A DNA stretch of 64,000 bases from Lacisediminihabitans sp040549465. Lineage in GTDB: Bacteria > Actinomycetota > Actinomycetes > Actinomycetales > Microbacteriaceae. Of the stretch, positions 36,633-45,602 are shown one piece after another. Positions within the stretch are counted from its first letter, which is position 1. Each line of letters starts with the position of its first letter. The DNA lies in the NCBI RefSeq assembly GCF_040549465.1, contig NZ_JBEPTL010000020.1:1-64000 (forward strand), in the 5' to 3' direction. A program made the translations under genes and the position numbers. The notes beneath the pieces were generated by a model. It was not told the DNA's origin. It ran no database searches and worked only from the letters and a program-made list of their open reading frames with translations.

Positions 36633-37736
36633 GTGACCATTCCCGAGACGCCTCCCGTCAAGCTGCGGCCCGAGATCGTGGCGTTGGCCGCCTATCGCCA
36701 GGGCAAGCCGGCTGCCGAGGACGCGTTCAAACTGTCCTCCAACGAGAACCCCTTCGAGCCCATTCCGGCGGTCATTGCAGCCCTCGCCGAATCCTCTGGA
36801 GTAAACCGCTATCCGGGCGCCGGGATGGAACTACGAGCTGCGATCGCGGGGCGTTTCGGCGTGAGCGTGGCCGAGGTGCATCTCGGGGCGGGTTCCGTTT
36901 CCATTCTTTCCCAGCTGATCCAGGCTGCCGCGGGTCCCGGCGACGAAGTGCTCTACCCCTGGCGGTCCTTCGAGGCCTATCCAGGGCTTGTCTCGGTATC
37001 GGGAGCCACCAGCATCCAGGTGCCGAATACGCCGGATGAACGGCACGACCTCGATGCGATGGCTGCGGGGATCACCGAGCGCACCCGCGTCATCATCGTC
37101 TGCACCCCGAACAACCCCACGAGCACCATCGTCACGGCCGACGAGTTCGCCCGGTTCATGACCGTCGTGCCGCAGGATGTGCTCGTCGTACTCGACGAGG
37201 CCTACGTCGAATTCGTGACCGACGAGACCGCTGTCGATGGTGCGATGCTGCACGGGCGGTACCAGAACCTCGTCGTGCTGCGCACCTTCTCGAAGGCTTA
37301 CGGGCTTGCGGGGCTGCGGATCGGGTACGCGGTCGGGCCAGAGTACATCCTCGATGCGGCGCGCAGCACATCCATCCCGCTCTCCGTCACCCAACCGGCG
37401 ATGCAGGCGGCGCTGGTGTCCCTCGAGCATGAGGAGGAGCTCTTCGAGCGGGTCTCCCGCATCGCGGCGCTTCGCGACCAGGTCTGGCTCGCGCTCACCG
37501 ATCAGGGCTGGTCAGTGCCGAAGCCGCAGGGCAACTTCGTCTGGCTTGCCACCGGCGACTACACCCAGGAGGCGACTGAGGTGTTCGCCCGAAACGGAAT
37601 CGTGGTGCGCCCGCTGTCTCCGGAGGGCATCCGTGTGTCGATTGGGGAGGCGCAGTCTGTGGACAAACTCCTAAGAGCTTCCGCAGAGGTTGTCGCCAAC
37701 CTACCAAGTACCCTCTGCAAGGCCACGTTAGATTAG
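36633..37736 (+). CDS. hisC: Histidinol-phosphate aminotransferase
   Basis: 367 residues, PLP fold-type I. The PLP lysine is K221 in RTFSKAYGLAGLRIGY; NENPFEP, CTPNNPT and LDEAYVEF are typical. It lies outside any his operon, so it could be a second HisC/aromatic aminotransferase copy. The GTG is preceded at six bases by TAGGCT (36621-36626) and lacks a ribosome-binding site, suggesting a leaderless mRNA. Divergent from the holin-family gene; the pdh genes follow on the same strand. Confidence 0.9.
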   Translation: MTIPETPPVKLRPEIVALAAYRQGKPAAEDAFKLSSNENPFEPIPAVIAALAESSGVNRYPGAGMELRAAIAGRFGVSVAEVHLGAGSVSILSQLIQAAAGPGDEVLYPWRSFEAYPGLVSVSGATSIQVPNTPDERHDLDAMAAGITERTRVIIVCTPNNPTSTIVTADEFARFMTVVPQDVLVVLDEAYVEFVTDETAVDGAMLHGRYQNLVVLRTFSKAYGLAGLRIGYAVGPEYILDAARSTSIPLSVTQPAMQAALVSLEHEEELFERVSRIAALRDQVWLALTDQGWSVPKPQGNFVWLATGDYTQEATEVFARNGIVVRPLSPEGIRVSIGEAQSVDKLLRASAEVVANLPSTLCKATLD

Positions 37737-37824
37737 AACCTCGGTGTCGCTTGGGCGGCGCCGCATCGAACTACCGGATGCCGGCCCATCGGGCCCAGGG
37801 CACAGACAGGACTGCGAGGTCACC

Positions 37825-38955
37825 GTGGCAGGAACCGCCGAGGTAGAACCCACACAGACGGTGCAACTTCTCTCCGCCGACGGCGTTCTGCAGACGGATG
37901 ACACGGCCGCAGAGTATCTCCCCTACATAGACGCACTGGCCGATGACGACCTGCGCCAGTTTCACCGCGACATGGTCATCACCCGCCGGTTCGACCTCGA
38001 GGCGACGAACCTGCAGCGCCAGGGGCAACTCGCCCTCTGGCCGCCGAGCCACGGCCAGGAGGCCGCCCAGGTCGGATCCGGCCGTGCGACCCGCGCGCAG
38101 GACCACATCTTCCCGTCCTACCGCGAGCACTCGGTCGGGTTGGTCCGTGGACTCGACGTGCTCGACATCATCGGCCTGATGCGCGGCGTGTCGAACGGCG
38201 GCTGGAACCCGGCGACGAACAACAACTTCCACCTCTATACGCTGGTGCTCGGCTCGCAGGCACTGCACGCCACCGGCTACGCGATGGGCATCAACTTCGA
38301 CGGCATGACGGCCACCGGCAATCCCGAGACCGATGAGGCCGTGATCGTCTACTTCGGTGACGGCGCGACCAGTCAGGGCGATGTCAGCGAGGCTTTCGTC
38401 TTCGCGGCCAGCTTCCAAACCCCGCAGGTGTTCTTCCTGCAGAACAATCACTGGGCGATCTCAGTGCCGGTGAGCGTTCAGTCCCGCATTCCGCTCTACC
38501 TGCGATCGCAGGGCTTCGGCATCCCCAGCGTGCAGATCGACGGCAATGATGTGCTCGCCAGCTACGCCGTCACGCGCAAGAATCTCGAAGAGACCCGTTC
38601 TGGCGGAGGCCCACGAATGATCGAGGCCCTCACCTATCGCATCGGCGCTCACACGACCAGTGACGACCCGACAAAGTACCGTGGCGACGTGGAACTGCAG
38701 GGCTGGATCGCCCGCGACCCGATCGAGCGCTTCGAGGCGTTCCTGCGCAGCAAAGGCGAGGGTGACGGTTTCTTCGCCGAGGTCGCGACCGAGGCCCAGG
38801 ATTTCTCTGCCGATCTTCGTCGGCGCACCCTCGAAATGGCACCGCCATCCGCGGAGAAGCTGTTCAACCATGTCTACTCCGAGCCGCATCCGGTGATAGA
38901 TGCCCAGAAGCAGTGGCTCGCCGACTACGAGGCGTCATTCGGAGGTAACGCGTGA
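37825..38955 (+). CDS. pdhA: 2-oxoacid dehydrogenase E1 component, alpha subunit
   Basis: 376 residues, thiamine-diphosphate-dependent decarboxylase subunit of a pyruvate or branched-chain 2-oxoacid dehydrogenase. The TPP motif runs from GDGATSQGDVSEAF to FFLQNNHWA; GQEAAQVG and FPSYREHSVGL are family landmarks. GTG at 37825 is chosen because GCGAGG precedes it; an in-frame GTG at 37744 would add 27 residues. It overlaps pdhB by four bases. The substrate (pyruvate or branched-chain) is not settled by sequence. Confidence 0.93.
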   Translation: MAGTAEVEPTQTVQLLSADGVLQTDDTAAEYLPYIDALADDDLRQFHRDMVITRRFDLEATNLQRQGQLALWPPSHGQEAAQVGSGRATRAQDHIFPSYREHSVGLVRGLDVLDIIGLMRGVSNGGWNPATNNNFHLYTLVLGSQALHATGYAMGINFDGMTATGNPETDEAVIVYFGDGATSQGDVSEAFVFAASFQTPQVFFLQNNHWAISVPVSVQSRIPLYLRSQGFGIPSVQIDGNDVLASYAVTRKNLEETRSGGGPRMIEALTYRIGAHTTSDDPTKYRGDVELQGWIARDPIERFEAFLRSKGEGDGFFAEVATEAQDFSADLRRRTLEMAPPSAEKLFNHVYSEPHPVIDAQKQWLADYEASFGGNA

Positions 38956-39974
38956 GCATCGAAACGGCGGATGTCGAGGCCGCCCCAATGCCGACCGAGA
39001 CCCAGGATCTTCCCCTCGGCAAGGCCCTCAATGCCGGCTTGCGCAAGGCCCTCGGCGAGAACGACAAAGTGCTCATCATGGGTGAGGACATCGGTCCGCT
39101 GGGCGGCGTCTTCCGGGTGACGGAGGGCCTCCAGGCCGAGTTCGGCACCAAGCGGGTCTTCGACACCCCGCTCGCCGAGTCCGGGATCGTCGGCACCGCG
39201 ATCGGTCTCGCCCTCCGCGGCTACCGGCCGGTCTGCGAGATCCAGTTCGACGGATTCATCTTCCCCGCCTTCGACCAGATCACCACCCAACTGGCCAAGC
39301 TCACCAGTCGTCACGAGGGCCAGGTCAGCATGCCCGTGGTTATCCGCGTGCCTTACGGCGGACACATCGGCGCTGTCGAACACCACCAGGAAAGCCCTGA
39401 AGCGTACTTCGCCCACACACCGGGACTCCGCGTGGTGAGCCCGAGTACCCCCAACGACGCCTACTGGATGATCCAGGAGGCGATTGCCTCCAACGACCCC
39501 GTGATGTTCTTCGAGCCGAAGAGCCGTTACTGGAACAAGGGTCCCGTCGACTTCTCGGCGAGTGCCGTGCCGCTGCATTCGAGCCGCGTGGTCCGCACCG
39601 GCAGCGAGGTCACTGTCGTCGGACACGGCGCCATGGTCACCGTTCTGCTGCAGGCCGCAGAACTCGCGGAGGTCGAAGGTACGAGCATCGAGGTCATCGA
39701 CCTGCGCTCCCTCTCCCCCATCGACTACGGCCCGATTCTCGCCTCGGTGCAGAAGACCGGTCGACTCGTCGTGGCATCCGAAGCCCCTGGCTTCGTGAGC
39801 ATCGCCTCCGAGATCGCGGCGACGGTCACCGAGAAGGCCTTCTACACGCTCGAGGCTCCGGTGCTTCGGGTGACGGCGTTCGACACACCGTTCCCTCCCG
39901 CCAAACTCGAGACCACCTATCTTCCGGATGCCGACCGCGTACTCGAGGCCGTCGACCGGTCCCTGGCTTACTAG
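38952..39974 (+). CDS. pdhB: 2-oxoacid dehydrogenase E1 component, beta subunit
   Basis: 340 residues. The N-terminal transketolase-like part has LIMGEDIGPLGGVFRVT and FDTPLAESGIVGTAIGLALRG; the C-terminal part has VVGHGAMVTVLLQAA and VIDLRSLSPIDY. It forms the E1 heterotetramer with the preceding alpha subunit. The GTG start overlaps the alpha-subunit stop (GTGA), so translation is coupled. Confidence 0.95.
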   Translation: MSIETADVEAAPMPTETQDLPLGKALNAGLRKALGENDKVLIMGEDIGPLGGVFRVTEGLQAEFGTKRVFDTPLAESGIVGTAIGLALRGYRPVCEIQFDGFIFPAFDQITTQLAKLTSRHEGQVSMPVVIRVPYGGHIGAVEHHQESPEAYFAHTPGLRVVSPSTPNDAYWMIQEAIASNDPVMFFEPKSRYWNKGPVDFSASAVPLHSSRVVRTGSEVTVVGHGAMVTVLLQAAELAEVEGTSIEVIDLRSLSPIDYGPILASVQKTGRLVVASEAPGFVSIASEIAATVTEKAFYTLEAPVLRVTAFDTPFPPAKLETTYLPDADRVLEAVDRSLAY

Positions 39975-40008
39975 AGCATCGCTTTTCAGAGCACAACAGG
40001 AGCACACC

Positions 40009-41367
40009 ATGAGCAGCTCAGAATTCACTCTCCCGGATGTCGGCGAAGGCCTGACCGAGGCGGAGATCGTTGCCTGGAAGGTCAAGCCGGGCGACGCGGT
40101 CACCGTCAACCAGGTGCTGGTCGAGATCGAGACGGCGAAGTCGCTCGTCGAGCTGCCCTCGCCATTCGAGGGCGTCGTCACCGCGATCCTCGTGCAGGAG
40201 GGCACCACCGTCGACGTGGGAACCCCGATCATCTCCGTCTCCTCGGCGGGTTCGACGCCGGAGGTCGCAGAGGCTCCCCCGGTGATCGACTCGGATGAGG
40301 TCACCGACACCGCAGGCAGCATCACCCACGAGAAGGCAGCCTCTGAGAGCGGCGAGAAGCAGGATGCCGTGCTCGTCGGCTACGGGCTGAAGGGTCACGG
40401 GTCGTCCCGGCGCAGCCGCCCGGCACTTGCTGGAGCGGCAGCTGCGGCTTCGACCGGTACGCCGCCACCCGCCGCGCGTCCGTCGTCGGTGCCCGCGGCA
40501 TCCGCGTCTGCCATCATCGCGAAGCCGCCGATCCGCAAGCTGGCGAAGGACCTGGCCGTAGACCTCGCCGAGGTGAACCCCACCGGTCTCGCGGGCGAGA
40601 TCACCCGCGACGACGTGGTGCGTCACGCTTCGCAGGCGAGCCTGTTCCGCAACATTGAGACGCCGGCCTGGTCGAGCGATCGGGAGGAGCGCATCCCGGT
40701 GAAGGGCGTGCGCAAGGCGATCGCCACCGCCATGGTCTCGAGTGCTTTCAGCGCGCCGCACGTGAGCCTCTTCGTCGATGTCGATGCCACGCGCACCATG
40801 GAGTTCGTCAAGCGGCTCAAGAACTCCGCCGACTTCGCCGGCGTGAAGGTCTCCCCGCTGCTGATCATGGCCAAAGCGATGATCTGGGCCGTGCGCCGCA
40901 ACCCGACGGTCAACGCGCAATGGACTGACAGCGAGATCATCGTCAAGCACTACGTGAACTTCGGCATTGCCGCGGCCACCCCCCGTGGGCTCATCGTGCC
41001 GAACATCAAGGAAGCGCAGGAGCTCTCATTGCGCGAACTCGCCTCGGCGATCGAGCAGCTCACGCTCACCGCGCGCGACGGCAAGACCCAGCCGGCCGAG
41101 ATGGCCGATGGAACCATCACCGTCACCAACATCGGTGTCTTCGGCATGGACACCGGCACCCCGATCCTCAACCCCGGGGAGGTCGCGATCGTCGCCCTCG
41201 GCACGATCAAGCAGAAGCCGTGGGTGGTCGATGGCGAGGTGCGTCCGCGTTTCGTGACGACGCTCGGTGCGAGCTTCGATCACCGCATCGTGGACGGGGA
41301 CGTCGCCAGCCGCTTCCTCGCGGATGTCGCGAGCATCATCGAGGAGCCTGCTCTCCTGCTCGACTAG
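40009..41367 (+). CDS. pdhC: Dihydrolipoamide acyltransferase E2 component
   Basis: 452 residues. One lipoyl domain (about 1-80, lipoyl lysine in EIETAKSLVELPSPF), an Ala/Pro linker, a peripheral-subunit-binding domain (PPIRKLAKDLAVDLAEVNPTG) and the catalytic acyltransferase domain ending in SFDHRIVDGDVASRFL with the HxxxDG active site. ATG at 40009 with AGGAG upstream. No E3 (dihydrolipoamide dehydrogenase) follows; it must be encoded elsewhere. Confidence 0.95.
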   Translation: MSSSEFTLPDVGEGLTEAEIVAWKVKPGDAVTVNQVLVEIETAKSLVELPSPFEGVVTAILVQEGTTVDVGTPIISVSSAGSTPEVAEAPPVIDSDEVTDTAGSITHEKAASESGEKQDAVLVGYGLKGHGSSRRSRPALAGAAAAASTGTPPPAARPSSVPAASASAIIAKPPIRKLAKDLAVDLAEVNPTGLAGEITRDDVVRHASQASLFRNIETPAWSSDREERIPVKGVRKAIATAMVSSAFSAPHVSLFVDVDATRTMEFVKRLKNSADFAGVKVSPLLIMAKAMIWAVRRNPTVNAQWTDSEIIVKHYVNFGIAAATPRGLIVPNIKEAQELSLRELASAIEQLTLTARDGKTQPAEMADGTITVTNIGVFGMDTGTPILNPGEVAIVALGTIKQKPWVVDGEVRPRFVTTLGASFDHRIVDGDVASRFLADVASIIEEPALLLD

Positions 41368-41393
41368 CGCGGGGTCGTTGCTGTGCCGACAAA

Positions 41394-41453
41394 TGTTCCC
41401 GTCTGGCGCGTTTGTTCCCCGTCGAACGGGAACACAAGCGCCAGACGGGAACA
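41394..41453 (+). terminator. 60-base near-perfect hairpin after pdhC
   Basis: A perfect 16-base outer stem (41394-41409 with 41438-41453) encloses an inner stem TGTTCCC (41413-41419) with GGGAACA (41428-41434). It starts 26 bases after the pdhC stop. No T run follows, so this is a very stable, U-poor hairpin that probably isolates the pdh operon from the zinc operon. Confidence 0.75.
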
Positions 41454-41498
41454 GTTGCCACACAACTCGGTAGTAGTGGCCCGAGTCAGCGTGTACTA

Positions 41499-41527
41499 TT
41501 GATAACGAATCTCATTACAGTTATCAA
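41499..41527. promoter_or_regulatory. Zur/Fur-like operator ahead of the zinc operon
   Basis: TTGATAAC (41499-41506) and GTTATCAA (41520-41527) are perfect inverted arms 13 bases apart, overlapping TACTAT (41494-41499), a possible -10. The inner GATAACGA...TCATTA resembles Fur-family boxes. The Fur-family gene at the end of the same operon makes it a likely autoregulated site. Confidence 0.6.
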
Positions 41528-41561
41528 CTGTCCATACCCAAGTTAGAAAGCTCCACACCTC

Positions 41562-42491
41562 ATGCGCGTGAAGTCTCTCCCCATCCTCATCGTCGGCGCG
41601 GTCGCTGCGTCCCTCGCGCTCGCCGGATGCTCGTCCCCGGCGGATTCGTCGTCGGCCGGTGCGACCACTGGCTACGGACCTCTCCGGGTCGTCGCATCCA
41701 CCAATGTCTACGGTGATATCGCGTCGACGATCGGCGGCGACCTGGTCACTGTCGACTCGATCATCAGCGACCCGTCGCAGGATCCGCACTCCTACGAGGC
41801 CGACGCCCAGGTGCAGCTCGCCCTCTCCAAGGCGCAGGTCGTGATCGAGAACGGCGGCGGCTACGACGATTTCGTCGGCACTCTGCTTAAGGGCGCCAAC
41901 AACTCGAAGGTTGCGGTGCTGAACGCCGCCAACATCTCCGGCTACGACCAGAAGCCGGCAGGGGGCGAGTTCAACGAGCACCTCTGGTACGACTTCCCCA
42001 CGGTGCACAGGGTCGTCGACGCGATCGTCGATCGTTTCACCGCGATCGAGCCGTCCGGCGCGAAGACCTTCACCGCCAACGCGAAGAAGTTCACGGACGC
42101 CCTCGACAGGCTGGAGAGTGACGAGACCAACCTCAAGTCCAGCTTCTCGGGTGAGGGTGTCGCGATTACCGAACCCGTGCCGCTGTACCTGCTCGAGGCA
42201 TCCGGCCTGGTCAATAAGACCCCGCAGAAGTTCAGCAAGGCGATCGAAGGGGGAACGGATGTTTCCCCCGTCGTACTCAAAGACACCCTTGCCCTCTTCA
42301 GCGAAGGCACCGTGAAGCTTCTTGCCTACAATGAACAGACCAGCGGTCCGGAGACGGAGCAGGTGCTCGCGGCGGCGAAGAGCGCGGGTGTGGCGGTCGT
42401 CCCGGTCACGGAAACCCTGCCGAGCGGTAAGGACTATCTCGGCTGGATGACCGACAATCTCAACGCGGTGAAGGCCGCCCTCACCAAGTAA
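41562..42491 (+). CDS. znuA: Metal (zinc-type) ABC transporter substrate-binding lipoprotein
   Basis: 309 residues. Signal peptide with lipobox LAGC (Cys at about 23). It is a cluster A-I (cluster 9) solute-binding protein with metal-ligand histidines in DPHSYE and NEHLWYD and an acidic ligand region near the C-terminus. There is no long His-rich loop of the ZnuA kind, so zinc specificity is inferred from the operon and its Zur-like regulator; manganese is an alternative. ATG start. Confidence 0.88.
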   Translation: MRVKSLPILIVGAVAASLALAGCSSPADSSSAGATTGYGPLRVVASTNVYGDIASTIGGDLVTVDSIISDPSQDPHSYEADAQVQLALSKAQVVIENGGGYDDFVGTLLKGANNSKVAVLNAANISGYDQKPAGGEFNEHLWYDFPTVHRVVDAIVDRFTAIEPSGAKTFTANAKKFTDALDRLESDETNLKSSFSGEGVAITEPVPLYLLEASGLVNKTPQKFSKAIEGGTDVSPVVLKDTLALFSEGTVKLLAYNEQTSGPETEQVLAAAKSAGVAVVPVTETLPSGKDYLGWMTDNLNAVKAALTK

Positions 42492-42526
42492 CCTGCCGGG
42501 CGTTCGGCCCGGTAGCTAAGGATCTC

Positions 42527-43360
42527 GTGGAACCCGATACCGAAACTCCGGTACTGAGCCTGCGCTCGGCGACCCTGTCGTTCGGGGACCGTCAGCTCTG
42601 GCAGAACCTCAACCTCGACGTGCAGCCCGGCGAGTTCCTCGCGGTGCTCGGACCGAACGGCACCGGCAAGACAAGCCTGCTCAAGACGATCCTCGGCCAG
42701 CAGAAACTGACCTCCGGATCGATCGAGTTCCTTGGCTCTCCCGTCGGGCGTGGCAGCCGGAAGATCGGCTACATCCCGCAGCAGAAGCTGCTCGAACCGG
42801 GAACTCCCCTGCGAGCCCGTGACCTCATCACCTTCGGGGTCAACGGCAATCGCTGGGGGCTGCCGGTGCCATCGAAGGCGGTCCGCAGGAAAGTCGACGG
42901 CATCCTCGAATCGGTGGGTGCCATCGAGTACGCGAACGTGCCGGTCGCGACGCTCTCCGGCGGAGAGCAGCAGCGCATCAGGGTCGGCCAGTCGATAGCC
43001 GGAGACCCGCGACTGCTGCTCTGCGACGAGCCGCTGATCTCCCTCGACCTGCACCACCAGCGCCAGGTGAGTGAGTTGATCGATGAGCAGCGCAAGGCAC
43101 TGAACACCGCCGTCGTCTTCGTCACCCACGATGTGAACCCGATTCTGGGGATGGTCGACCGCGTGCTCTACCTCGCCGGCGGACGCTTCCGTGTCGGAAC
43201 CCCGGATGAGGTGCTGCGCTCAGAGGTGCTGTCGTACATGTACGACACCCCCGTCGAGGTGATCCGCAGCCGCGGTCGCATCGTGGTGCTTGGCGCTCCG
43301 GAGGGCTACGGCGTGCACGATCATCTCGAACACCACATCAAGGCCGGTGGTGAACAGTGA
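42527..43360 (+). CDS. znuC: Metal ABC transporter ATP-binding protein
   Basis: 277 residues. Walker A GPNGTGKT (42-49), signature LSGGEQQR, Walker B LLLCDEPLISLD and switch histidine in VFVTHDVNP. GTG start 35 bases after the binding protein gene; it overlaps the permease gene by four bases. The C-terminal 40 residues end in a His-containing tail (YGVHDHLEHHIKAGGEQ). Confidence 0.93.
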   Translation: MEPDTETPVLSLRSATLSFGDRQLWQNLNLDVQPGEFLAVLGPNGTGKTSLLKTILGQQKLTSGSIEFLGSPVGRGSRKIGYIPQQKLLEPGTPLRARDLITFGVNGNRWGLPVPSKAVRRKVDGILESVGAIEYANVPVATLSGGEQQRIRVGQSIAGDPRLLLCDEPLISLDLHHQRQVSELIDEQRKALNTAVVFVTHDVNPILGMVDRVLYLAGGRFRVGTPDEVLRSEVLSYMYDTPVEVIRSRGRIVVLGAPEGYGVHDHLEHHIKAGGEQ

Positions 43361-44253
43361 ACCAGGATCTCTGGCACCAGATCTTCGGCTTCGAGAACTA
43401 CGGCGAGTTGCTCGTACTGGTGAAGAACTCGATTGTCGCCGGCGCGATCCTCGGCGTCGTCGGCGGCCTGATCGGGCCATTCGTGATGACCCGCGATCTC
43501 GCCTTCGCGGTACACGGCATCAGCGAACTGAGTTTCGCCGGGGCATCCGCTGCCCTGCTGTTCGGCGTGAACGTCGTCGCCGGATCGATCGGCGGCTCGC
43601 TGCTGGCGGCGCTGCTCATCGGCATCCTCGGGGCGAAGGCGAGGGAACGCAACTCGATCATCGCGGTGCTCATGCCATTCGGGCTGGGGCTCGGCATTCT
43701 GTTTCTCGCCCTCTACAAGGGCAGGAGTGCTAACAAGTTCGGCCTGCTGACCGGGCAGATCGTCTCGGTCGACGACCCCCAACTGCTGATGCTCACCATC
43801 ATCTCGATCGTGGTGATCATCGGGCTGTTCGTCGTCTGGCGTCCGCTGAGCTTCGCCAGCGTGGATGCGGATGTGGCGCGAGCCAAGGGCCTGCCCGTCA
43901 CCACCATCTCGATCGCCTTCATGATCCTGCTCGGACTCGCCACCGCGGTGTCTATCCAGATCGTCGGGGCGCTGCTGGTGCTCTCGCTGCTCGTCACGCC
44001 GGCCGCCGCGGCGATGCGAGTGACCGCGTCGCCGTTTCTGACCCCCCTGCTCAGCGTGATCTTCGCGGTGACCTCGGTGGTCGGTGGCATCCTGCTCGCT
44101 CTGGGCGGCGGCCTGCCGATCAGTCCCTACGTCACCACGATCTCCTTTCTGATTTACGTCGTCTGCCGCATCATCGGCGCCCGGAAAGGTCGAAGCGGAA
44201 ACAACGGGCGTCGAGCCTCCGCACAGCCATCCAAAGTTAGGATCGAGGCGTGA
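43357..44253 (+). CDS. znuB: Metal ABC transporter permease (ABC-3 family)
   Basis: 298 residues with about eight membrane segments, of the ABC-3 family (ZnuB/MntB type): FVMTRDLAFAVHGISELSFAGASAALL and the coupling region LPVTTISIAFMILLGLATAVSIQIVGALLVLSLLVTP-like pattern. GTG start overlapping the ATPase gene; its last bases overlap the regulator gene (GTGA). The operon is compact and shares one promoter upstream of the binding protein. Confidence 0.92.
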   Translation: MNQDLWHQIFGFENYGELLVLVKNSIVAGAILGVVGGLIGPFVMTRDLAFAVHGISELSFAGASAALLFGVNVVAGSIGGSLLAALLIGILGAKARERNSIIAVLMPFGLGLGILFLALYKGRSANKFGLLTGQIVSVDDPQLLMLTIISIVVIIGLFVVWRPLSFASVDADVARAKGLPVTTISIAFMILLGLATAVSIQIVGALLVLSLLVTPAAAAMRVTASPFLTPLLSVIFAVTSVVGGILLALGGGLPISPYVTTISFLIYVVCRIIGARKGRSGNNGRRASAQPSKVRIEA

Positions 44254-44648
44254 AGCGAAACACCTGGCAGCGCGAGGCCGTTCGCGAAGCGCTCGGCAGC
44301 AACGAGGGTTTCGTGAGTGCGCAGAGCCTGCACTCCAGCCTGCGCGGCACCGGTTCGCCGATCGGGCTTGCGACCGTCTATCGCGCGCTCGCCGACCTCG
44401 CCGTCGAGGGTGAGGCCGACTCGCTCCAGTCGCTCGAGGGCGAAAGCCTCTATCGTGCCTGCACGCCGGGTCAGCACCATCATCACCTGATCTGCCGCAA
44501 CTGTGGGCTCACGGTTGAGATCGAGGCGGACGCCGTAGAACTCTGGGCGAAGTCCGTGGCGGCAGAGCACGGCTTCACCCAGCCGAACCATGTGGTCGAC
44601 GTGTTCGGACTCTGCGCCGCCTGCTCGCGAACAGCGGGAGAAGAATAG
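44250..44648 (+). CDS. zur: Fur-family transcriptional regulator, Zur-like
   Basis: 132 residues. The winged helix lies at about 1-75 (SAQSLHSSLRGTGSPIGLATVYRAL is the recognition region). The metal-binding part has HHHHLICRNCG (C82, C85) and CAAC (C122, C125), the structural zinc site. Placement at the end of a zinc-uptake operon argues for Zur rather than Fur. It probably represses the operon through the inverted repeat at 41499-41527. Confidence 0.88.
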   Translation: MKRNTWQREAVREALGSNEGFVSAQSLHSSLRGTGSPIGLATVYRALADLAVEGEADSLQSLEGESLYRACTPGQHHHHLICRNCGLTVEIEADAVELWAKSVAAEHGFTQPNHVVDVFGLCAACSRTAGEE

Positions 44649-44737
44649 CGAACTTCTCTTTGTGAGGCGGGGGCGTAGTCTCGAATGCTGGGGCCATTTG
44701 AGTCCTGCACACGACCACAACTCTCTGGGGGTTCTCC

Positions 44738-45187
44738 TTGACCGTTTCTTCGCGACACAGATTCGCCATCCTCGCGGCTTCCGCCGCAACACTGATCGCC
44801 CTCGCCGGCTGTTCCGGCGGCGGGAGTGCCGCTGGCGGTGGGGCTCCAGCAGGCCAGAGCAAGACTGCGGCCTGCAAGGCTCTCGAGAGCTCGGTCAGTG
44901 CCGCGTCGACGGATCTCAACGCGAGCCTCGGAAACATCGCCAGCGACCCGACCGCCGCCGTCGGCAAGTTGCAGAGCGTCGCCGACGCCTTCGACACGGG
45001 GCTCAAGAAGGTCACCAACGCGGATGTCAAGAAGGCCGGAGCGAAGGCCGACGATTCTCTGAAGGCGATGATCACGCAGGTCAAGGGTGCCCTCGCGGAC
45101 CCGGCCAACGCGGACAGCACCAAGCTGCAGGCATCCGTCACGGCAGTATCAGACGACTTCACCGCTATCGGCAAGGTCTGCAAGTAG
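44738..45187 (+). CDS. Small secreted lipoprotein
   Basis: 149 residues. Signal peptide with lipobox LAGC (about 20-23), then a Gly/Ser-rich linker and an alpha-helical domain (about 45-149) with one Cys near each end (C46, C148) that may form a disulfide. The TTG start is supported by GGGGG seven bases upstream. Family not recognised. It follows the zur gene by 89 bases and may belong to the same response, but this is not shown. Confidence 0.75.
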   Translation: MTVSSRHRFAILAASAATLIALAGCSGGGSAAGGGAPAGQSKTAACKALESSVSAASTDLNASLGNIASDPTAAVGKLQSVADAFDTGLKKVTNADVKKAGAKADDSLKAMITQVKGALADPANADSTKLQASVTAVSDDFTAIGKVCK

Positions 45188-45208
45188 TGGGCCGCGTCAC
45201 CGCTCCGC

Positions 45209-45237
45209 TTGCACCCGGCGGCGCCAATCCGTAGTAT
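45209..45237 (+). promoter_or_regulatory. Promoter of the rpmB-rpmG-rpsN operon
   Basis: TTGCAC (45209-45214), a 17-base spacer and TAGTAT (45232-45237) form a good promoter. Transcription would start near 45244, giving a leader of about 120 bases before rpmB. No Zur box is visible over it. Confidence 0.6.
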
Positions 45238-45329
45238 TAGACGCTGCTGGGTGCATTTTGCGCCCGAGCCTGTACACAAATCCATCAGCAGTTTCTTGGT
45301 GGATGGTGTGTGCCGACAAGAGACCTTGG

Positions 45330-45348
45330 GTAGAGACGACCTCTCTAC
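45330..45348 (+). promoter_or_regulatory. Leader hairpin upstream of rpmB
   Basis: GTAGAGA (45330-45336) pairs perfectly with TCTCTAC (45342-45348), loop of five bases. It ends six bases before the GGAGG ribosome-binding site region of rpmB and could serve as a regulatory leader structure. Confidence 0.4.
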
Positions 45349-45365
45349 GGTATTGGAGGAAAACC

Positions 45366-45602
45366 ATGGCCGCAGTGTGCCAGGTGACCGGAGCCGTTCC
45401 CGGCTTCGGACACAACATTTCGCACTCGCACCGTCGCACCAAGCGACGTTTCGACCCGAACGTGCAGAAGAAGACGTACTACGTACCGTCGCTTCGCCGT
45501 AACGTCACGCTCACGCTGAGCGCAAAAGGCATCAAGGTCATTGATGCTCGCGGCATCGAGTCCGTGGTCAAGGACATCCTGGCCCGTGGGGAGAAGATCT
45601 GA
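45366..45602 (+). CDS. rpmB: 50S ribosomal protein L28
   Basis: 78 residues (MAAVCQVTGAVPGFGHNIS, RRTKRRFDPNVQKKTYYVPSLRR). Only one cysteine is present (C5) and the two CxxC pairs of zinc-binding L28 are absent, so this is the zinc-independent type. GGAGG lies eight bases before the ATG. One-base overlap with rpmG. Confidence 0.95.
   Translation: MAAVCQVTGAVPGFGHNISHSHRRTKRRFDPNVQKKTYYVPSLRRNVTLTLSAKGIKVIDARGIESVVKDILARGEKI

Noticed and set aside
45188..45365. Zur box before rpmB-rpmG-rpsN
   Set aside because: No inverted AT-rich Fur-family motif is seen in the region; only a housekeeping promoter and a small hairpin.
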